Shown here piece by piece: positions 6,512 through 12,210 of a stretch of DNA of 12,210 nt; position 1 is the stretch's first letter, and the number at the start of each line of letters is the position of its first letter. The position numbers and the translations under genes were made by a program. The stretch comes from Scybalousia_A sp963588535 (GTDB taxonomy: Bacteria > Bacteroidota > Bacteroidia > Bacteroidales > P3). The DNA lies in NCBI GenBank assembly GCA_963588535.1, contig CAVAII010000191.1:1-12210 (forward strand), written 5' to 3'. Below the pieces are notes generated by a model. It saw only the letters and a program-made list of their open reading frames with translations. It had not been told where the DNA came from and ran no database searches.

Positions 6512-6859
6512 TTATTTCTTGCTATCGTCGTTAGCAACTTGATTATTAGCCATTGGGGTCATAGAAATAGAAGTTTTTTCCATCTCTATTACAACGTCAT
6601 GAGCAATCTCTATCATAACAGTATTTTGTTTTACCTCTTTGATTTTGCCATGAAGACCGCTAATGGTCATAATTTGTTGTCCTTTTTGCAATTGTTCTCT
6701 AAACTTTTTCTCTTCTTTTTGTCTCTTTGATTGTGGACGTATCATAAAGAAGTAGAAGATAACTATCATCAATACAATCATTAGCATCAATGATCCGCCA
6801 CCATTACCGCCTTGTGCATTTTGTCCGCCTGCAACTAGCATTACGCTTAAGATATCCAT
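6512..6859 (-). CDS. yajC: Sec translocon accessory protein YajC
   Basis: Small inner-membrane partner of SecDF that helps protein export. The 115 residues show the family pattern: a Gly/Asn-rich start, a single membrane segment (about 24-41, LMLMIVLMIVIFYFFMI), then the hallmark IRPQSKRQKEEKKF (about 40-53), the GQQIMTISGLHGKI strand motif and a beta-rich cytosolic domain ending IEMEKTSISMT. It is the first gene after a 232-base gap that holds a 21-base repeat array; no convincing Bacteroidota promoter was found in that gap, so it may still be read from the nusB promoter. Confidence 0.95.
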   Translation of the reverse strand: MDILSVMLVAGGQNAQGGNGGGSLMLMIVLMIVIFYFFMIRPQSKRQKEEKKFREQLQKGQQIMTISGLHGKIKEVKQNTVMIEIAHDVVIEMEKTSISMTPMANNQVANDDSKK

Positions 6860-6917
6860 ATTCTCTAAGGTTTTTAGTTTGTTTGTTTATAAATCTATTT
6901 TCTGTTTTGTTTCTTTT

Positions 6918-7085
6918 TCTGTTTGTATCACTTCTTATCTAAATAATATCAGTAATCGTTAAATTCTTTTCAGTATTCAGTAAATTCTTTTCAGTATTCG
7001 TTAAATTCTTTTCAGTACTTATCAGAATAATATTAGAAGTTATTAGAATATTGTCAAAAGTTATTCGGATAAGATGTGATATTAT
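6918..7085. repeat. 21-base-period repeat array B between DUF1573 gene and yajC
   Basis: Units start in exact 21-base register at 6939, 6960, 6981, 7002, 7023, 7044 and 7065, with a weaker one at 6918. Units at 6960, 6981 and 7002 share TAAATTCTTTTCAGTA and are nearly identical; units at 7023 and 7044 share AGAATA and end AAGTTAT; the others keep only the register and a central TCA/TTA. The array fills most of the 232-base gap 6860-7091. There are no unique spacers and no genes seen in it. A related array lies at 12142-12210. Confidence 0.85.
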
Positions 7086-7091
7086 TTTCTT

Positions 7092-7508
7092 TTATCTAAC
7101 ATCTGCCACAATCTTTAGGATATGTCTTGGAGGGTCTGTATTAGATAGTACGGTTATTTGTTTTTGTACTCTCATACCCTTGCTACCCTTAGAGTCGTAT
7201 GTAACAGAGATAGTACCCTCCTGCCCAGATTTAATCTCGTTATGAGGATAATCGGCAACCGTACAACCGCAGTTAGCACTAACATCGGATATAACCAAAT
7301 CGTGTTTGCCTGTGTTCTTGAATTTGAAACTACCTGTTACTTTCTCGCCGTCATTAATGGTGTGAAAGTCTAAGATATCGTTCTCAAATTTGATTACTGC
7401 CTTGTTCTCCACTACGCTTAGAGGTATATCTTCTTTGTTCTTTTTGGTACAAGAAAGGAAAGATACACCAACCATTGTAGCAAATAATATTATGACTAAT
7501 CTTCTCAT
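7092..7508 (-). CDS. DUF1573 lipoprotein
   Basis: A 138-residue predicted lipoprotein: signal segment 4-19 and lipobox FLSC, acylated Cys20. The mature part (about 35-138) is a DUF1573 domain, an Ig-like beta fold, with the family landmarks DFHTINDGEKVTGSFKFKNTG (split here as DFHTINDGEKV then TGSFKFKNTG), the conserved SANCGCTVADYP and a closing ILKIVADV strand. The family is very common in Bacteroidota envelopes; its molecular role is not established. Its ATG overlaps the nusB TGA (ATGA), so it is translated together with nusB. The stop is followed within six bases by repeat array B. Confidence 0.9.
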   Translation of the reverse strand: MRRLVIILFATMVGVSFLSCTKKNKEDIPLSVVENKAVIKFENDILDFHTINDGEKVTGSFKFKNTGKHDLVISDVSANCGCTVADYPHNEIKSGQEGTISVTYDSKGSKGMRVQKQITVLSNTDPPRHILKIVADVR

Positions 7509-8530
7509 TGTTCTATTTTGGTATTTATCGAAGAATAAGCGTCTTTGTTCTCTTCTGTGGTCTCAAAAAAGAGCATTTGGTCGTCTTCTTTCTTATGAAT
7601 CTTGTTTTCGATTCTTAGATCTGTAATGATTCTGTCCAAGACTCCATTAACAAACAATCGACTCTTCTCTGTAGAGAACTCTTTTGCTAATTCTATATAT
7701 TCATCTAAGGTAACACGCAAAGGAATTGAAGGACAATAAGTAAATTCCGAGATAGCCATCTTAATAATAAGGATATCAATGTATGCTATTCTGTCTTTGT
7801 CCCAATTTTCGCTACGTTTGTCTATGTATTTGTCGTAATCTTTGAAATGAGCGATAGTGTTGTTGAATAGATTGTGGATAAAGTCCTTATCACTTTCGTC
7901 AGCGTCTTTATCGGATCTATCAAAAGGGAAAGGTAATGACTTTTGAGGAGAGTCTTCCTCGTTCCAAGTCTTAAGGAATTGTAGAGTAGTCTGACAAACA
8001 TAGTCATAATCACAATCCCAAGTAAATCCCTTTTCACTAATCAACTCATAAAGATTCTCATTCTTTATAAGGTAGTTCTTAAACAACTGTATAACTATTT
8101 TTCTCTCGTCTTCGTAATCTACTTCTGTTTTTTCCATATAAGTAGTGTATGATTCGCTTTGACGGAAACGATTCATTATTGTGTAGAATACTTCTTGCGA
8201 TAGAGAGAAATCTATTTTTAGTCTCGAGACAGCAGATTTCAACTCCTCGTTAGAGGCGATCTTTTGGAAAAATACGTTATTAACAAATCTTAAGTTAGGA
8301 TTCTTTTCTTCTTCTGTGGGATAGAATTTGCGTGTTGCTTCTTGTATTCTATCCTGTTCCAAATTTCTTACATTTAATATCGCAGACAACAAATATATTT
8401 GCAATTCATAGAGTTTTGAGATGTTTTCGTCCATAAACTTCTCTTGAGATTCTTTATCATCTGCCCCACCTTTATAGTACGCATACAAGGATTGCAATAC
8501 CTTTTGACGTAAAAAATGCCTATTAACCAT
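7505..8530 (-). CDS. nusB: Transcription antitermination factor NusB, long Bacteroidota form
   Basis: NusB binds boxA RNA with NusE (S10) and takes part in antitermination of rRNA transcription. The 341 residues are more than twice the length of the E. coli protein. Residues 1-22 (MVNRHFLRQKVLQSLYAYYK) match the helix that normally opens a NusB domain, and the rest of the recognisable core lies at about 245-325, with KDRIAYIDILIIKMAISEF and VTLDEYIELAKEFSTEKSRLFVNGVLDRI. Between them lie about 200 helical, charged residues of unassigned role. Long NusB proteins of about 300 residues are the norm in Bacteroidota, so this is a lineage feature. The C-terminal tail after 325 is Lys/Glu-rich and seems disordered. 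It is the promoter-proximal gene of the minus-strand run. Confidence 0.9.
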   Translation of the reverse strand: MVNRHFLRQKVLQSLYAYYKGGADDKESQEKFMDENISKLYELQIYLLSAILNVRNLEQDRIQEATRKFYPTEEEKNPNLRFVNNVFFQKIASNEELKSAVSRLKIDFSLSQEVFYTIMNRFRQSESYTTYMEKTEVDYEDERKIVIQLFKNYLIKNENLYELISEKGFTWDCDYDYVCQTTLQFLKTWNEEDSPQKSLPFPFDRSDKDADESDKDFIHNLFNNTIAHFKDYDKYIDKRSENWDKDRIAYIDILIIKMAISEFTYCPSIPLRVTLDEYIELAKEFSTEKSRLFVNGVLDRIITDLRIENKIHKKEDDQMLFFETTEENKDAYSSINTKIEQ

Positions 8531-8563
8531 TAATTCAAATAATCTTTATCTTTTTTCAAGTTG

Positions 8564-8571
8564 CAAAAGTA
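8564..8571 (-). promoter_or_regulatory. Candidate -7 element of the nusB promoter
   Basis: The minus strand reads TACTTTTG here, an exact TAnnTTTG match followed by CAACTTG, with the nusB ATG 33 bases away. No TTTG or TTG is found at the expected -33 distance (nearest TTTG is 31 bases upstream), so the promoter is only half convincing. Confidence 0.4.
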
Positions 8572-8643
8572 CAAAAATATTTTTATACCACATATATTTG
8601 CACAAAATTTTATAACAATTAGGCAATATTTTTTTTCTATGCT

Positions 8644-8675
8644 TTTGAGTTTTGCAAATAAATTTTGTAATTTTG
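8644..8675 (+). promoter_or_regulatory. Promoter of the DHH-FKBP unit
   Basis: TTTG at 8644-8647, exactly 20 bases, then TAATTTTG at 8668-8675: a full match to the Bacteroidota sigma-ABfr promoter pattern. Transcription would start near 8682, giving a leader of about 20 bases before ATG 8701. It diverges from the nusB promoter in a 170-base AT-rich region that holds no other gene. Confidence 0.75.
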
Positions 8676-8700
8676 CAACTTATTAAAAAGAGTAAAACAG

Positions 8701-9726
8701 ATGAAGTTTCGCACAAAAGACATAGCACAACTAAAAGACTATATAACCGAGGCACAACATATAAGTATAACTACGCATTTTAACCCAGACGGAGACGCAA
8801 TTGGCTCTACTTGTGGAATGTATCATTACCTAAAAGCACTTGGTAAGGACGTTAAGATAATCTATCCTAACAATATTCCTTATAGTATGAGTTTTCTTTT
8901 ACAGGGTGTTGATTATATCGTAGCCGAGAATAATTTCAAACAAGCAAAGAAACATTTGCAAGACTCGGAGTTATTGATAATGAATGATATCAATGACAAA
9001 TCTCGTGCAGGTGATAACCTTGAAATCGTATTGCAAGAGATTACTTGTAAGACTGTGCTTATAGATCATCATGTCAAAAGGTCTTTTTATGATCTTAACT
9101 TCTCTTATCCCGATGCGTCCTCTACTTGTGAGGTTGTTTGGAACATATTATCGAGATTAGAAAAGAAAAAAGTCTTTCCTGTGGATATATCTACTTCTCT
9201 TTATTCGGGAATAATGACAGATACGGGGTCATTAAGTTATTCTTGTAACGAGCCTGAGTTGTATGTTGTGATATCTAATCTATTGAAGAGTGGTATTGTG
9301 GCAAGTAAGGTTAATCAAAAAATCTTTGATACTTATTCCAAAGACAGACTTAGTCTATTGGGTTATGCTATTAGCAAGAAACTACGAGTTTTTGACAAAC
9401 AAAGGGCTGCTTTTATCTATTTATCCAAACAGGAGTTGAGCAAATATCATTATCAACCAGGAGATTTGGAGGGTGTTGTTAATTATTGCTTACGTTTGGA
9501 GATAGTTGATTTCTGTGCCTTGATAAGCGAAAGGGATAACAAAATAAGACTATCGTTTAGAAGCAAGGACAAAAAGATAGATGTTAACAAATTTGCTCGC
9601 AAATACTGGGATGGTGGTGGTCATGTAATGGCTGCGGCAGGCAAGAGTTTTCTTTCTTTGGAGGAGGTCGTAAAAATCTTTACTCATCAGATATATAACA
9701 ATAGTTTTATCGTAGAAGACGAATAA
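8701..9726 (+). CDS. DHH/DHHA1 phosphoesterase, NrnA-type (oligoribonuclease / pAp phosphatase)
   Basis: A cytosolic metal-dependent phosphoesterase that, in the NrnA family, degrades 2-5-base RNAs and dephosphorylates pAp. The 341-residue length is standard. The DHH domain (about 1-180) shows the Mn-binding series HFNPDGDAIGS (His26, Asp30, Asp32), Asp96 in MNDIN, the DHH triad IDHH (121-124) and Asp174 in GIMTDTGS. The DHHA1 domain (about 215-335) ends in GGGHVMAAAG (305-314), which binds the nucleic acid or nucleotide end. All catalytic residues are present. ATG 8701 sits 20 bases after the predicted start of transcription; the next gene begins six bases after the stop, with AAAGGGA before its ATG as a fair ribosome binding site. 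Cyclic di-AMP or pGpG hydrolysis by related proteins cannot be excluded. Confidence 0.92.
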   Translation: MKFRTKDIAQLKDYITEAQHISITTHFNPDGDAIGSTCGMYHYLKALGKDVKIIYPNNIPYSMSFLLQGVDYIVAENNFKQAKKHLQDSELLIMNDINDKSRAGDNLEIVLQEITCKTVLIDHHVKRSFYDLNFSYPDASSTCEVVWNILSRLEKKKVFPVDISTSLYSGIMTDTGSLSYSCNEPELYVVISNLLKSGIVASKVNQKIFDTYSKDRLSLLGYAISKKLRVFDKQRAAFIYLSKQELSKYHYQPGDLEGVVNYCLRLEIVDFCALISERDNKIRLSFRSKDKKIDVNKFARKYWDGGGHVMAAAGKSFLSLEEVVKIFTHQIYNNSFIVEDE

Positions 9727-9732
9727 AAGGGA

Positions 9733-10287
9733 ATGAAAAAATATTTGTTTATCATATTATCTTCTCTGCTTTTGGTTAGTTGCGGTAAGCAATATAACGA
9801 AGATTTTGCTGTTGGGCAAGATGAACAACTCAATAAGTCTATTGAGCAGGAGAAACAAATAGAAAAATCTCTTACTCAGGCTAATAAGATAATCTCTTTG
9901 AAAGAAAAAGAAAATATCTCTTCTTATATCGAGCGTAGAAAATGGAATATGCAAGAAAAAAACGGCATCTATTATCAGATAACCAAACAAGGCGTTGGCG
10001 AGAATATAACTGATAGCAATATAGTAAGCCTAAGATACGATTGTTACTTGCTTAACGGACAGAGATATGGGCAGACAAAGACACAACAACAGACTTTCAA
10101 TGCCAAAGCAGACACACAAGTACCTTTTGGTCTGTTAATGGCGGTAAAGAGTCTAAGGAATAAATCTCAAGCACGCATTATAATACCTTCTAATCTGGCT
10201 TTCTCTACCTCAGAAGACGGAGAAAAACTCAAACAGAACAATACATTAGTATATATAGTAGAAGTAACCAACGTTGAAAAGCAATGA
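9733..10287 (+). CDS. GldI-like FKBP-family lipoprotein (degenerate isomerase)
   Basis: A 184-residue predicted lipoprotein (signal LFIILSSLLLVSC, acylated Cys17). Residues 25-68 form a charged helical, coiled-coil-like linker; residues about 72-182 are a single FKBP-like domain, with WNMQEKNGIYYQITKQGVG, VSLRYDCYLLNGQ, ARIIIPSNLAF and a final TLVYIVEVTNV strand. Several residues that line the FKBP active site are missing: no FD pair after the first strand, no VIPGW-type loop (it reads PFGLLMAV at 131-138) and no YG after SNLAF. Peptidyl-prolyl isomerase activity is therefore doubtful and a chaperone or partner role more likely. Size and layout recall GldI of gliding Bacteroidota, but the similarity is general. 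It overlaps the next gene as ATGA. Confidence 0.8.
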   Translation: MKKYLFIILSSLLLVSCGKQYNEDFAVGQDEQLNKSIEQEKQIEKSLTQANKIISLKEKENISSYIERRKWNMQEKNGIYYQITKQGVGENITDSNIVSLRYDCYLLNGQRYGQTKTQQQTFNAKADTQVPFGLLMAVKSLRNKSQARIIIPSNLAFSTSEDGEKLKQNNTLVYIVEVTNVEKQ

Positions 10288-11171
10288 AAAGAACATATCT
10301 ATACATAATATTATTATCATTAGTCTTGACTCTAACAGGTTGTAGCAAGGACAAAGGCTTTACTACTAATGAACTCGGTTTTTCTTTCAAACGCTGCACC
10401 AAGAATAATAACGCTCCAAAAGCCAAACAAGGCGATATTATCTTTGGTCAAATGAAGATATTGTTGAATAACAAAAAGGAGATATATTCTAATTATGGAT
10501 CGCCCGAGAGATTGTTTGTTATCGGCAAAGGCAATCCTGGTTCGATAGATGAGTTTCTTATGACCTTGCATTTGGGAGATTCTGTCGTTATGGTAGCACC
10601 TGCAGATAGTCTAATGAAATATACCAAGAACTTTGAGACACGTCCTAAGGATAAAGTCTATATATACCTATCTATTATGCAGATAATATCCTCGCATGAG
10701 ATGACAGCATACGAGAAAAAGCAGACTTTGAAAAGAGAAAAAGAAGAAGAAGCCCTAACCGATTACGTCCTTAACCACTACGCAAGAGCAGAGAAAAAAG
10801 AAAGTGGCTTATTCTTCCTTCTAAACAAAGAAGGCAGTGGCAGAAAAGCAGAATACGGCAAAAGAATATTTGTCTATTACGCTGTAACTGATACCTCTGG
10901 CAAACTATATGACACTAATATCAAAGAGATAGCAAAACAACACTCCGTAGAGGCACTAAACAAAGTATACAAACCTTTTGATTTCTTGTTAGGAGACGAT
11001 GCCCTTATAGCAGGTTGGTCAGAGGGTGTATCATATATGAAAGAGGGCGACAGGGCTACACTTATTATCCCTTCGTATTTGGCTTACGGAGAGTTAGGCT
11101 TTGGTATTATACCGCCAGATACTCCACTTATATTCGATGTATCGGTAGTAAAGATAGAAGACGATAAATAA
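10284..11171 (+). CDS. Two-domain FKBP-family lipoprotein
   Basis: A 295-residue predicted lipoprotein (lipobox LTGC, Cys20). Residues about 45-136 are a degenerate FKBP-like half (GDIIFGQMKI, HLGDSVVMVAPADSL); a Lys/Glu-rich helix (140-158) links it to a better preserved FKBP half at about 172-292: VYYA, LYD (209-210 at the FD position), ALIAGWSEGVSYMKEGDRATLIIPSYLAYG and PPDTPLIFDV. Trp245 occupies the place of the active-site Trp of FKBP12, Tyr268 and Phe284 those of its Tyr82 and Phe99. The protein probably assists folding in the periplasm while tethered to a membrane. It starts within the stop of the preceding gene (ATGA), so the pair is translationally coupled. The first half aligns with the first half of the next gene. 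Confidence 0.85.
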   Translation: MKRTYLYIILLSLVLTLTGCSKDKGFTTNELGFSFKRCTKNNNAPKAKQGDIIFGQMKILLNNKKEIYSNYGSPERLFVIGKGNPGSIDEFLMTLHLGDSVVMVAPADSLMKYTKNFETRPKDKVYIYLSIMQIISSHEMTAYEKKQTLKREKEEEALTDYVLNHYARAEKKESGLFFLLNKEGSGRKAEYGKRIFVYYAVTDTSGKLYDTNIKEIAKQHSVEALNKVYKPFDFLLGDDALIAGWSEGVSYMKEGDRATLIIPSYLAYGELGFGIIPPDTPLIFDVSVVKIEDDK

Positions 11172-11202
11172 AACAAAAACATATATAAATACATATACAA
11201 CA

Positions 11203-12096
11203 ATGAAAAGAAAAATATTAGCAGCAATACTATTAGGCACAACATTCAGTGCTTTTGCTCAAAAGAATATCGAAGAGTTTACAACCGCCCCTAACGGCGT
11301 TATGTACAAAATCGAGAAAATCAACCCCGATGGACAACGCTTCAACGAGGGTGATATAGTTATCGGTAGATTTGATGTATATTACGGAGACTCTCTTATT
11401 CATAGAGGTAAGAATAGACCAATTAGACCAGTTTTCCCTGTTGTTGAGCAGAACCATATATTTGCTGGTGATTTGATTGACGGTATTAGAATGATGCACG
11501 TTGGAGATATTACAACCTTTGCCTTCCCTACCGACTCAATGACTAAGTATAATACAGGCGTACCTAAGACTCTAAAAGACAAATATGTGTTCTACACCGT
11601 CTATGCAGACTCTGTTTCCACGCTTGCACAACTTCAAAAAGAGGAGCAACAAAAGGCTATGGAGTATCAACAAAAAGAGTCAGCCTATATAGCAAAATAC
11701 ATAGAAGATAATAACTGGGACAACAAGACCGTAGAAGGTATCTATATCAAACACCTCGCTAACGGCAAAGGTGCCAAAGCCAAGAAAGGCGACAAAGTAA
11801 AGATTCATTACGCAGGTCAATTGCTTGACGGAACGTATTTTGATACCTCAATAGAGAGCGTTGCTAAGGAGAACAAACTATACAATGCACAAAGAAAATA
11901 CGAACCTTTGGAGTTTACTATCGGTGCTGGTCAGATGATACCAGGCTTTGAGATTGCAGCAAGACAGTTGAACAAAGGCGGTAAGGCTATCGTCTTGTTA
12001 CCAAGTAACCTTGCATACGGATCAAGAGATATGGGTATTATCAAACCTTATTCTCCACTCCTATTTACAATCGAAATGGTTGAGATAAACAAATAA
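11203..12096 (+). CDS. Periplasmic two-domain FKBP-type peptidyl-prolyl cis-trans isomerase
   Basis: Accelerates cis-trans isomerisation at proline bonds during envelope protein folding. A type I signal peptide (1-19, cleavage after AFA) replaces the lipobox seen in the two genes before it, so this member is soluble. Residues about 30-137 are a degenerate FKBP-like half; a Gln/Glu-rich helix (141-170) leads to a well preserved FKBP domain at 178-296. Active-site positions are kept: Tyr203, Phe213-Asp214, Phe238, the loop GAGQMIPGFE (241-250, with Phe249 where FKBP12 has Trp), Tyr272 in AYGS, and Phe288. Of the three neighbours it is the most likely active enzyme. It lies 31 bases after the previous stop, with no promoter match in that gap, and is followed by a strong stem-loop. 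Confidence 0.93.
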   Translation: MKRKILAAILLGTTFSAFAQKNIEEFTTAPNGVMYKIEKINPDGQRFNEGDIVIGRFDVYYGDSLIHRGKNRPIRPVFPVVEQNHIFAGDLIDGIRMMHVGDITTFAFPTDSMTKYNTGVPKTLKDKYVFYTVYADSVSTLAQLQKEEQQKAMEYQQKESAYIAKYIEDNNWDNKTVEGIYIKHLANGKGAKAKKGDKVKIHYAGQLLDGTYFDTSIESVAKENKLYNAQRKYEPLEFTIGAGQMIPGFEIAARQLNKGGKAIVLLPSNLAYGSRDMGIIKPYSPLLFTIEMVEINK

Positions 12097-12100
12097 AAAG

Positions 12101-12146
12101 TTTCCCTTCTCTGTCTTTATAATATTAAGGATAAAGAGAAGGGAAA
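12101..12146 (+). terminator. Stem-loop at the end of the DHH-FKBP unit
   Basis: TTTCCCTTCTCT (12101-12112) pairs perfectly with AGAGAAGGGAAA (12135-12146), extended by TTAT (12117-12120) with ATAA (12131-12134) after a 4-base bulge, around a 10-base loop. It begins four bases after the last FKBP gene. No T run follows, so termination may be imperfect or the stem may only protect the 3' end. Confidence 0.6.
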
Positions 12147-12210
12147 TAATCTTAGATATTATCGGAATAATATTAGACTTTATTAGAATAATATCTAACT
12201 TTATCAAAAT
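12142..12210. repeat. 21-base-period repeat array C, cut by the window end
   Basis: Units begin at 12142, 12163 and 12184 in exact 21-base register, and a fourth starts at 12205. Units at 12163 and 12184 align with the array B units at 7023 and 7044 with 34 of 42 identical bases, on the same chromosomal strand. No gene is seen here. The array starts inside the 3' arm of the stem-loop above and evidently continues past the window. Confidence 0.8.

Noticed and set aside
7051..7245. 64-codon plus-strand frame starting in the repeat array and entering the DUF1573 gene
   Set aside because: Its start lies in the 21-base repeats and its body is antisense to the DUF1573 gene; the open frame is a by-product of the 21-base period, which keeps one frame free of stops.
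8546..8755. 69-codon minus-strand frame across the nusB/DHH intergenic region
   Set aside because: It runs antisense through the start and promoter of the DHH gene, is Cys/Leu-rich with low-complexity composition, and has no family features.

Overview
The window looks like chromosomal DNA of an AT-rich member of the Bacteroidota, most likely the order Bacteroidales. Four things point there: promoters of the Bacteroidota type (TTTG, about 20 bases, TAnnTTTG), a secreted peptidase with a type IX secretion C-terminal sorting domain, a long NusB, and a short ACT-less SerA with the Bacteroidota 'PKKMGAQT' signature. Species cannot be told from this sequence.

Layout. Bases 1-643 are accessory-looking: a 48-codon remnant resembling the tail of a type IIG/Eco57I-like restriction-methylase (38-184), an unrecognised 106-aa gene (203-523), and a degenerate array of 21-base repeats. 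From 661 to 2968, on the minus strand, lies the serine pathway pair serC then serA, with a clear promoter before serC, a large inverted repeat between the genes and an intrinsic terminator after serA. From 8571 down to 3036, also on the minus strand, is a long housekeeping run read nusB, DUF1573 lipoprotein, yajC, YbbR/CdaR-like, coaE, T9SS trypsin-like peptidase, and a 42-aa lipoprotein. Most junctions here are ATGA overlaps or short gaps; the exception is a 232-base gap before yajC that holds a second 21-base repeat array. Divergent from nusB and driven by a near-consensus promoter, the plus strand carries an NrnA-type DHH phosphoesterase gene and three FKBP-family peptidyl-prolyl isomerase genes in a row, two lipoproteins and one periplasmic. 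The run ends in a strong stem-loop and a third 21-base array that continues past the window edge.

How the genes fit together. serC and serA supply two of the three steps from 3-phosphoglycerate to serine. The nusB run mixes transcription antitermination, protein export, a periplasmic-facing YbbR protein and the last step of CoA synthesis, with an exported protease and a tiny lipoprotein added at its 3' end. The DHH gene (nanoRNA/pAp turnover) is followed by envelope folding factors that appear to have arisen by duplication, with progressively more degenerate FKBP halves.

Most unusual content: (i) three separate intergenic arrays that all have a 21-base period, two of them clearly the same family with signs of homogenisation within each array; (ii) a previously easy-to-miss 42-codon lipoprotein gene with a CxxC motif, translationally overlapped with the T9SS peptidase; (iii) a 13-base perfect inverted repeat that encloses a promoter-like box upstream of serA. 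No complete new defence or mobile system is visible.
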